NCBI GenBank assembly: GCA_050114795.1
Contig: JASFRS010000133.1
Location: 1-6,888 of the forward strand
Length of the DNA stretch: 6,888 nt
Reading direction: 5' to 3'
DNA from: JASFRS01 sp050114795
GTDB taxonomy: Bacteria > Pseudomonadota > Alphaproteobacteria > Sphingomonadales > CAKZYD01
Of this stretch, positions 1 to 5,053 are shown piece after piece. A program made the position numbers and the translations under genes. The stretch's first letter is position 1. Every line of letters begins with the position of its first letter. Under the pieces are notes generated by a model, which was not told where the DNA came from, did not search any database, and worked only from the letters and a program-made list of their open reading frames with translations.

Positions 1-224
1 CCATCAAATGTCGTCGTGGACGTGGCGCCACCGGCGGTTAAATTCAAAGACCCACTGGTCATGGCATCCCCTATGACGCTGCTCGCGCCACCACCAAATG
101 GTGAATTGTCAAAATCAAGTGTGCCGGAAATTGCTAAATCGCCCGGAATTGGCACAGCCTGGGCTGGGCTTGAAAGATAAAATACAGTGGCGCAAATGGC
201 GCTGAAAATTGCACATTTCTTCAT
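1..224 (-). CDS. Secreted protein, N-terminal fragment (74 codons in window)
   Basis: The gene is read leftwards and runs off the window; only its first 74 codons are present. The start is the ATG whose complement lies at 222-224. It is preceded by a strong Shine-Dalgarno sequence, AAGGGGGA on the minus strand (232-239), about 7 bases upstream. The protein opens with a classical Sec signal peptide: MKK, a hydrophobic stretch (AIFSAICATVFYL), then SSPAQA followed by VP, which gives a signal peptidase I site after residue 23. The mature part is rich in Gly, Ser, Thr and Asn (ISGTLDFDN, FGGGASS, NLTAGGATSTTTF). Such composition is common in extracellular beta-rich or PEP-CTERM-like exported proteins, but no C-terminus is available to test this. 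The signal peptide and export are well supported; the function is not recognised. Confidence 0.72.
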   Translation of the reverse strand, partial: MKKCAIFSAICATVFYLSSPAQAVPIPGDLAISGTLDFDNSPFGGGASSVIGDAMTSGSLNLTAGGATSTTTFD

Positions 225-398
225 GCGCTGATCCCCCTTGCAAAATACAAACCGCGGACGCAACGCAACTTTTAAAACTGTGGAAAGTGTGAATTGGGGG
301 TTTGAAGCAATTTTAAGGCCAATATGACTTTATCAAATGCTTTCAAACCCCTGCTTTGAACTTGTAATTACCATTTGTACGGAAGTGTAAATCCAGCC
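225..398. other. Intergenic spacer between the DJ-1 gene and the secreted-protein gene
   Basis: Both flanking genes read leftwards, so this 174-bp stretch should hold the 3' end of the DJ-1-gene transcript and the promoter of the secreted-protein gene. It contains a long-armed inverted repeat (297-351, listed separately). A GC-rich patch near 252-266 lies upstream of that gene's Shine-Dalgarno sequence. I could not find a convincing -35/-10 pair or a hairpin followed by a T run, and no reading frame here looks like a gene. Confidence 0.5.
297..351. repeat. Inverted repeat with 13-bp arms and one bulged base
   Basis: The left arm GGGGTTTGAAGCA (297-309) is complementary to the right arm TGCTTTCAAACCCC (338-351) except for one extra T in the right arm. 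The spacer is 28 bases. A third related copy, TGCTTTGAA, follows at 352-360 in the opposite sense of the core, so TTTGAA/TTCAAA occurs three times within 60 bp. Transcribed leftwards from the DJ-1 gene, this would form a long hairpin that could end or protect the 3' end of that mRNA. It lacks the T tract of an intrinsic terminator. The repeat is directly visible; its role is unknown. Confidence 0.55.
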
Positions 399-1034
399 TT
401 ACAGCTTCTCTAAAGCCATTTTTGCCATTGTAATGGTTTTGGCATCCGCCTTCTCCGGACTGCCGCTGTCAAATGGGGGGTGCGGGTCATATTCAAGGCC
501 AAGCTGTATCAATTTTGCAAGGTCTTCACTGAACAGTTCTGCGACTATTGTGAGGGCGAAATCAATACCCGCAGTCACACCGCCGCCTGTGAAACGATTG
601 CGGTCACGGACGACGCGCCCATCAGTTATTATGGCGCCAAATTCGGCGAGTTCATCCTTGAAATTCCAATGAGTTGTCGCACGATAGCCATCAAGTAAAC
701 CAGCGGCCCCCAATAACAGCGCGCCGCTACATACTGATGTGACGTATTTTGCGTTTTTGCCTTGGCGTTTTATAAATTCCAATACCTCAGCATCTTCCAT
801 AATAGCGCGCTGACCCTTGCCGCCGGGGATGCATAAAATGTCCAAGTCAGGACATTGATCGAAACTCATATTAGGTTGGAAAATGAGACCTTTATCTGAA
901 GCAACAGGTGTGAGGGCTTTCCATATCAAATGAATTTTTGCACCAGGGATATGTGAGAAGACTTCAAAAGGCCCGGTCATGTCCAATTGAGTGAGGTCGG
1001 GGAATAGTAGAAAACCGATGTTCAAATCTTGCAT
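399..1034 (-). CDS. DJ-1/PfpI-family protein, isonitrile hydratase (cyclohexyl-isocyanide hydratase)-like
   Basis: A 211-residue cytoplasmic protein covering a whole single-domain DJ-1/PfpI fold. Family features are the first strand followed by LDMTGPFEVF (17-26, conserved Asp18), CIPGG (68-72), the nucleophile elbow SVCSGALLLGAAGLLDGYRA (100-119, Cys102) with TTHW following (120-123), and GGGVTAGIDFAL (150-161). Length and the Asp18/Cys102 spacing match bacterial isonitrile hydratases, which hydrate isocyanides to N-substituted formamides using a Cys and an Asp. Those enzymes carry Thr after the Cys; this protein has Ser103, so the substrate is uncertain. The frame is open further upstream, to 1214, but that would overlap the divergent regulator. 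The chosen start has GGAGG on the minus strand (1043-1047), 8 bases away, and gives the expected N-terminus. It is divergent from the AraC/DJ-1 gene at 1110, its probable regulator. Family assignment is firm; the reaction is inferred. Confidence 0.85.
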   Translation of the reverse strand: MQDLNIGFLLFPDLTQLDMTGPFEVFSHIPGAKIHLIWKALTPVASDKGLIFQPNMSFDQCPDLDILCIPGGKGQRAIMEDAEVLEFIKRQGKNAKYVTSVCSGALLLGAAGLLDGYRATTHWNFKDELAEFGAIITDGRVVRDRNRFTGGGVTAGIDFALTIVAELFSEDLAKLIQLGLEYDPHPPFDSGSPEKADAKTITMAKMALEKL

Positions 1035-1109
1035 TTTACACGCCTCCTTATCGATAATGATAAAATAGACTTGTCGGCCCTGTCTTAAATGACATAAAAT
1101 TATGCAATT
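1035..1109. promoter_or_regulatory. Shared divergent control region with overlapping candidate promoters
   Basis: This 75-bp gap must drive both the DJ-1 gene (leftwards) and the AraC-type gene (rightwards). A rightward candidate is TTGTCG (1071-1076), an 18-base spacer and TAAAAT (1095-1100). Initiation about 7 bases later would fall within a few bases of the regulator's ATG at 1110. A leftward candidate is AAGACA (minus strand, 1081-1086), an 18-base spacer and TATCAT (1057-1062), placing its transcript start near 1050, just before the GGAGG at 1043-1047. The dyad TGTC-N6-GACA (1081-1094) sits on the leftward -35 and just before the rightward -10, so one bound protein could affect both promoters. 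Promoter matches are by eye (4/6 and 5/6 per hexamer) and untested. Confidence 0.4.
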
Positions 1110-2090
1110 ATGACAAATGCAGGCAAACATATCATAATCGTTGCATATCCAGGGGTTCAAAACCTGGATATCACCGGCCCGTGGGAGGTTTTTGCCTCGG
1201 CAGCCCTGGAGCAAAAAGGGGCTTACCGCTTATCGCTGGTCAGCCTGAAGGGAGGGGCGATTGAGACATCTTCTCATCTCTCACTCACGTCCAAATCTTT
1301 TGAAGAGATAGACGACGGCGATGTTGATACGGTGTTGGTGCCTGGGGGCCATGGGAGCTTTCGCGCCGCGCGTGATACAGCGCTGCTTGCGGAGATTAAA
1401 AGATTGGGTGCAAGTGCCAGGCGGGTGGCCTCTGTTTGTACCGGTTCTTTTATATTAGGTGCTGCTGAATTCCTAAAAGGGAAGCGCGCCACAACTCATT
1501 GGCAGGCTTGCGACCTTATGGCAAAGCATCACCCTGATGTCTCTATCGATCGGCACAGTGTTTATGTGCAGGATGGTCCTGTTTGGACCTCTGCCGGGGT
1601 GACTACTGGAATTGATATGACATTGGCGATGGTGGCAGAGGATTTGGGGCGTGATGTTGCCATGAAGATTGCCCGCCACTTAATTGTCTACCACCATCGC
1701 CCTGGTTATCAGACGCAATTTTCGACTTTGCTTAAAGCGCAGAGCCTCACAAGCGGTCCTTTTTCGGATTTGATCGATTGGATTTCATCTCATTTAAGCC
1801 ATCCATTAAAAGTGGAAGACTTGGCGGAACGGGTAGGCATGACGCCGCGAAGCTTCCACCGCAAATTTACGGAGGCCACAGGCAGGCCGCCTGGTAAATT
1901 TGTTGAGCGTCTGCGTCTGGACGCTGCCAGGCGATTACTGGCAGAAACCGATATCAGTGTAAAAGAAATCGCGGCGCAGCTTGGTTATCAAGGCAGTGTG
2001 GGCTTTATCCAGGCCTTTGAAAGGCATTTGGGATTAAGTCCTACAAGCTATCGTCACCTCCATGGTACAAGACCGATTGTACCGGATTGA
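1110..2090 (+). CDS. AraC-family transcriptional regulator with N-terminal DJ-1/PfpI (GATase1-like) domain, FtrA-like
   Basis: A 326-residue cytoplasmic DNA-binding regulator. Residues 7-190 form a DJ-1/PfpI domain: LDITGPWEVF (19-28, Asp20), VLVPGGHGSF (75-84), SVCTGSFILGAAEFLKGKRA (108-127, with the nucleophile-type Cys110) and SAGVTTGIDMTLAMVAEDLG (161-180). A linker with HHRPGYQTQFS (195-205) is typical of this subfamily. Residues about 220-316 are an AraC/XylS DNA-binding domain with two helix-turn-helix units: KVEDLAERVGMTPRSFHRKF (234-253), and VKEIAAQLGYQGSVGFIQAF (284-303) followed by LGLSPTSYR. The family usually senses small molecules; the ligand here is unknown. The enzyme-like Cys and Asp are kept, but catalysis is not implied. 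The start ATG has no clear Shine-Dalgarno sequence and may be read from a nearly leaderless mRNA. The divergent DJ-1 gene is the most likely target; the downstream mutase is a possible second one. Confidence 0.93.
   Translation: MTNAGKHIIIVAYPGVQNLDITGPWEVFASAALEQKGAYRLSLVSLKGGAIETSSHLSLTSKSFEEIDDGDVDTVLVPGGHGSFRAARDTALLAEIKRLGASARRVASVCTGSFILGAAEFLKGKRATTHWQACDLMAKHHPDVSIDRHSVYVQDGPVWTSAGVTTGIDMTLAMVAEDLGRDVAMKIARHLIVYHHRPGYQTQFSTLLKAQSLTSGPFSDLIDWISSHLSHPLKVEDLAERVGMTPRSFHRKFTEATGRPPGKFVERLRLDAARRLLAETDISVKEIAAQLGYQGSVGFIQAFERHLGLSPTSYRHLHGTRPIVPD
2064..2083. repeat. Perfect inverted repeat at the 3' end of the regulator gene
   Basis: GGTACAA (2064-2070) and TTGTACC (2077-2083) are perfect 7-bp arms around a 6-base loop, GACCGA. 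The element lies inside the last codons of the AraC-type gene, ending just before its stop. No T run follows, so it is not a standard intrinsic terminator. It lies directly upstream of the candidate mutase promoter, in a position suited to an operator or an mRNA-end hairpin. Confidence 0.5.
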
Positions 2091-2132
2091 CTCCGGCTGT
2101 CGCGGTCGCGATACTGCGGCCCCTTTCGCAGT
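2082..2132. promoter_or_regulatory. Candidate methylmalonyl-CoA mutase promoter with three operator-like dyads
   Basis: TTGACT (2087-2092, 5/6 to the -35 consensus), a 17-base spacer and GATACT (2110-2115, 4/6 to the -10 consensus) make a good sigma70-type promoter. Transcription would begin near 2122, about 30 bases before the mutase ATG. The -35 box includes the stop codon of the upstream regulator. Three perfect dyads lie on the promoter: CCGGA-TTGAC-TCCGG (2082-2096) centred on the -35, TCGCG-GT-CGCGA (2100-2111) in the spacer, and ACTGCG-N8-CGCAGT (2113-2132) over the -10 end and the start site. This arrangement suggests repressor control, or a structured 5' leader for the last dyad. The protein that binds is unknown. 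The dyads are seen directly; promoter activity is inferred. Confidence 0.45.
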
Positions 2133-2151
2133 GCAGCATATTGAGCGAAAT

Positions 2152-4272
2152 ATGAGTGATAAAAAGAATATAAAAGACTGGCAGGACCTTGCAGACAAGG
2201 AATTGAAAGGCGAGTCAACGGACAGCCTTATCTGGAATACGCCTGAAGGCGTGCCGGTTAAGCCGCTATATACTTCGGATGATGTGGCTGATGTTGAGGA
2301 AAGTCTGCCGGGGCTGTTTCCTTTTACACGTGGACCACGGGCGACCATGTACACGAAACGCCCCTGGACTGTGCGTCAATATGCTGGATTTTCTACGGCT
2401 GAGGAAAGCAATGCCTTTTACCGCCGGAATTTGGCGGGTGGGCAAAAGGGCCTGTCCGTTGCCTTTGATTTGGCGACACACCGCGGCTATGACAGCGACC
2501 ACCCTCGCGTTGTTGGCGACGTGGGTAAGGCCGGTGTAGCCATCGACAGTGTTGAGGATATGAAAATCCTCTTCAATGGTATTCCGCTGGACGAAATGTC
2601 CGTGTCGATGACGATGAATGGCGCAGTCATTCCGACTATGGCATTTTATATCGTTGCGGCAGAAGAGCAGGGCGTTACGCCCGAGAAACTCTCCGGCACT
2701 ATCCAAAATGACATTCTGAAAGAGTTCATGGTGCGGAACACTTATATTTATCCGCCTGAACCCTCCATGCGCATTGTCTCTGACATTATTGCCTTTACGT
2801 CTGAAAAAATGCCGCGTTTCAATTCGATTTCGATATCCGGCTATCACATGCAGGAAGCAGGTTCGACTTTGGCGCAGGAACTGGCCTTCACTCTAGCCGA
2901 TGGTATGGAGTATGTGCGCGCTGCCATAAAGACGGGTCTGGATGTGGATAAATTTGCACCGCGTCTCAGCTTCTTTTTCTGCATCGGCATGAATTTCTTC
3001 ATGGAAGTTGCCAAACTGCGCGCTGCCCGCATGTTATGGGCGCGGATTATGAAAGACTTTGGCGCTAAAGACCCGAAAAGCATGATGCTGCGCACCCATT
3101 GCCAGACCTCTGGTGTCTCGTTGACTGAAAAAGACCCTTATAACAATGTGGTCCGTACAACTATCGAGGCGCTGGCCGCGGCTTTGGGCGGGACGCAGTC
3201 TCTCCACACAAATGCTTTAGATGAAGCTATTGCTTTGCCGACGGATTTTTCAGCGCGCATTGCTCGCAATACGCAACTTATTCTTCAGGAAGAAAGTGGA
3301 ATTACCAAAACCGTCGACCCGTTGGGTGGCTCCTATTACATCGAATCTTTAACGCGCGACCTGGCCGACCAGGCTTGGGCGCTGATTGAAGAAGTAGAAG
3401 ACATGGGTGGCATGACGAAAGCGGTCGAAAGCGGTTGGCCTAAGCTGCAAATTGAAGAAGCCGCAGCGGCCAAACAAGCGCGCATTGACCGGGGCGAAGA
3501 AGTTGTGGTCGGCGTGAATAAATATCGCCTCGAAAAAGAAGACCCGGTCGATATCCTGGATATTGATAATAAGGCGGTGCGTGAGGCCCAGATTGCGCGT
3601 TTGAATAAAGTGAAGGCAGAGCGTGATGAGGCGTCAGTTAAAGCCAGCCTTGATGCTTTGCGCGAAGGCGCGAAGGCTAAGGGGAATTTACTGGCGTTAG
3701 CGGTTGATGCAGCACGTGCGCGGGCAACGCTGGGTGAGATTTCCTTGGCGATGGAAGATGTTTTCGGGCGCCATCGGGCGGAGGTGAGAACTGTGAGCGG
3801 TGTTTATGGACAGGCTTATGGCCAGGATGCGGATTTTGGGGCCTTGGTTGAGAAGGTGGAAGCCTTTGCCGAAGCCGAAGGCCGTCGCCCACGGATTTTA
3901 GTCTCAAAAATGGGGCAGGACGGGCACGATCGTGGGGCTAAAGTCATTGCGACGGCTTTTGCGGATATTGGCTTTGATGTTGATGTGGGTTCCCTTTTTC
4001 AGACCCCGGCAGAGGCGGCCCGGCAAGCGGTTGAAAATGATGTGCATGTCATTGGTGTGTCCTCCTTGGCGGCTGGGCATAAAACGCTAGTGCCAGAACT
4101 GATTGAAGCCCTGCGCAAAGAAGGTGGTGAGGATATCAAGGTTATTGTCGGCGGCGTTATCCCGGCGCAAGACTATGATTTCCTGCGCAAAGCTGGCGTG
4201 GCGGCGATTTTCGGTCCGGGCACGAATATTCTGGATGCGGCGAAAGAGGTTTTAAACCTGTTGCACCCGTGA
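2152..4272 (+). CDS. scpA: Methylmalonyl-CoA mutase, cobalamin-dependent, single-polypeptide type
   Basis: This cytoplasmic enzyme interconverts (R)-methylmalonyl-CoA and succinyl-CoA by a radical rearrangement with adenosylcobalamin, the last step of propionyl-CoA breakdown into the TCA cycle. The 706-residue length is usual for the catalytic subunit. Residues about 15-510 are the substrate-binding barrel: PWTVRQYAGF (71-80), SVSMTMNGAVIP (150-161), EFMVRNTYIYPPEPSMRI (191-208), GYHMQEAG (230-237), RTHCQTSGVSLT (314-325) and LHTNALDEA (351-359). Residues about 578-706 are the B12 domain with the DGHDRG motif (590-595). Tyr77, Arg195, His232 and His592 match Tyr89, Arg207, His244 and the cobalt-binding His610 of the Propionibacterium shermanii enzyme. 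The Tyr/Arg pair favours methylmalonyl-CoA over isobutyryl-CoA. The frame opens at 2062, but ATG 2152 avoids overlapping the regulator and starts MSDKKN with a weak GAG ribosome site. No epimerase, carboxylase, MeaB-type chaperone or small mutase subunit is in the window, so a homodimer is likely. Its 3' end overlaps the convergent gene. Confidence 0.96.
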   Translation: MSDKKNIKDWQDLADKELKGESTDSLIWNTPEGVPVKPLYTSDDVADVEESLPGLFPFTRGPRATMYTKRPWTVRQYAGFSTAEESNAFYRRNLAGGQKGLSVAFDLATHRGYDSDHPRVVGDVGKAGVAIDSVEDMKILFNGIPLDEMSVSMTMNGAVIPTMAFYIVAAEEQGVTPEKLSGTIQNDILKEFMVRNTYIYPPEPSMRIVSDIIAFTSEKMPRFNSISISGYHMQEAGSTLAQELAFTLADGMEYVRAAIKTGLDVDKFAPRLSFFFCIGMNFFMEVAKLRAARMLWARIMKDFGAKDPKSMMLRTHCQTSGVSLTEKDPYNNVVRTTIEALAAALGGTQSLHTNALDEAIALPTDFSARIARNTQLILQEESGITKTVDPLGGSYYIESLTRDLADQAWALIEEVEDMGGMTKAVESGWPKLQIEEAAAAKQARIDRGEEVVVGVNKYRLEKEDPVDILDIDNKAVREAQIARLNKVKAERDEASVKASLDALREGAKAKGNLLALAVDAARARATLGEISLAMEDVFGRHRAEVRTVSGVYGQAYGQDADFGALVEKVEAFAEAEGRRPRILVSKMGQDGHDRGAKVIATAFADIGFDVDVGSLFQTPAEAARQAVENDVHVIGVSSLAAGHKTLVPELIEALRKEGGEDIKVIVGGVIPAQDYDFLRKAGVAAIFGPGTNILDAAKEVLNLLHP
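4247..4259. repeat. Short palindrome at the convergent gene ends
   Basis: AGGTTT-T-AAACCT is a perfect 6-bp dyad around one base. It holds the stop codon of the leftward nucleotidyltransferase gene (4252-4254) and lies within the last coding part of the mutase gene. A realistic RNA hairpin would be four pairs around a 5-base loop, too weak alone for a terminator, and no T run follows on either strand. It may be coincidental. Confidence 0.3.
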
Positions 4273-5043
4273 TTTCAGCATGCGCTCTGCAATGGCATAA
4301 AATTCGGGATTGTCTACATCAATCGGCCCCTCTGGATAGTCCATCATAAGCACATCCACGGTGACGCCCAGATTGCGTGCGATTTTGTGCATCAGCGCAT
4401 CTATGCCTAAAAGCCGGAATTTATAATAGATGAACGGCATGATGCCGAAGGCCTTCAAAATGCGCAGATGCCTTTTGCCGAATTGTCCGCCTGATTCAAA
4501 TATCCGTATGGCCTTCAAGGCATTTTCATTGCGTAGGCCATAAAGATTGCACGCCGAAAATTCGCCGTCTTTCAAGCGATGATAGGCGAGTTTGACGTCC
4601 GGTGCTTCCAACCGCACGACGGTTGCTTCGGTAAAGGCAACGGCCACGTCTGCGCTGCCTTTTTTGAACTGGGTGATGAAGTCAAAAATCAATGCACCGT
4701 GATGGAGGACATTGTCACCGGTGGTAATCATTAAAGGGAAGGGGGTGTCCATATGCTCAACTGCAGCCAATACACTATCGGCTAAATTGCCACGGCTTGG
4801 TGTGACTTTGATTGTGCCATCATCAAGCCAGTCTGATAGGCGCGGGACAGTGCGTAAGGGCTCTTCACTTTCTATGGAAATATAAATCTGCCCGGCCAAG
4901 CCACTGTCCAGGCAGGATTGAATAACCCGTGTGAGCATGGCTTCGCCATCGATGGTAACGAGGCATTTGTGGCTTTTATTTTGCATCGCGGCGACGCTGT
5001 CTTCTACGCCCTTGCGTGATGCTGCCATGATAAGAATGTTCAT
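4252..5043 (-). CDS. MobA-like NTP transferase (nucleotidyltransferase family) protein
   Basis: A 263-residue cytoplasmic protein with a GT-A-like nucleotidyltransferase fold, a family that joins a nucleotide to a phosphorylated sugar, alcohol or cofactor. Visible elements are the N-terminal strand and loop NILIMAASRKG (2-12), SHKCLVTIDGEAMLTRVI (24-41, Lys26 in the position of the nucleotide-contacting Lys), the metal-binding TTGDN (107-111, Asp110) and a second acidic motif GPIDVDNPEFYAIAERML (239-256). The usual AAG-x-G loop reads AASRKG, so its first Gly is Ser9; activity or donor nucleotide may differ. Residues 165-235 form a basic, helix-rich insert (GKRHLRILKAFG and following) of the type seen in uncharacterised alphaproteobacterial relatives. 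The start is firm: GGGGGAGCTT fills the 10-bp gap after the MmgE/PrpD stop, implying coupled translation. The last 21 bp overlap the mutase gene tail to tail. MobA itself is unlikely; the substrate is unknown. Confidence 0.82.
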   Translation of the reverse strand: MNILIMAASRKGVEDSVAAMQNKSHKCLVTIDGEAMLTRVIQSCLDSGLAGQIYISIESEEPLRTVPRLSDWLDDGTIKVTPSRGNLADSVLAAVEHMDTPFPLMITTGDNVLHHGALIFDFITQFKKGSADVAVAFTEATVVRLEAPDVKLAYHRLKDGEFSACNLYGLRNENALKAIRIFESGGQFGKRHLRILKAFGIMPFIYYKFRLLGIDALMHKIARNLGVTVDVLMMDYPEGPIDVDNPEFYAIAERMLKSRVQQV

Positions 5044-5053
5044 AAGCTCCCCC
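5044..5053 (-). promoter_or_regulatory. Ribosome binding site that fills the gap between two co-transcribed genes
   Basis: On the minus strand the 10 bases GGGGGAGCTT separate the TGA of the MmgE/PrpD gene from the ATG of the nucleotidyltransferase gene. The G-rich half is a strong Shine-Dalgarno sequence. There is no room for a promoter, so the two genes are read from one mRNA, with ribosomes ending the first gene placed to begin the second. Confidence 0.75.

Noticed and set aside
241..275. Promoter of the secreted-protein gene (minus-strand TTGCGT and TATTTT)
   Set aside because: The spacing is about 15 bases and the matches are poor, so it was not listed as a promoter.
1035..1214. Upstream extension of the DJ-1 gene to an ATG at 1214 (60 more residues)
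   Set aside because: It would overlap the divergent regulator by about 100 bp, its sequence is Cys-rich and unlike the family, and the ATG at 1034 has a good GGAGG ribosome site and matches the family's N-terminus.
2064..2096. Intrinsic terminator after the regulator gene
   Set aside because: The hairpins are real inverted repeats, but no T run follows on the plus strand; a promoter/operator reading fits better.
2062..2151. Upstream extension of the mutase to an ATG at 2062 (30 more residues)
   Set aside because: It overlaps the regulator's last codons, crosses the likely promoter, and MSDKKN at 2152 fits the usual mutase length.
4252..5043. Molybdenum cofactor guanylyltransferase (MobA)
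   Set aside because: The glycine loop differs, the protein is longer with a basic helical insert, and no molybdenum cofactor genes are nearby.
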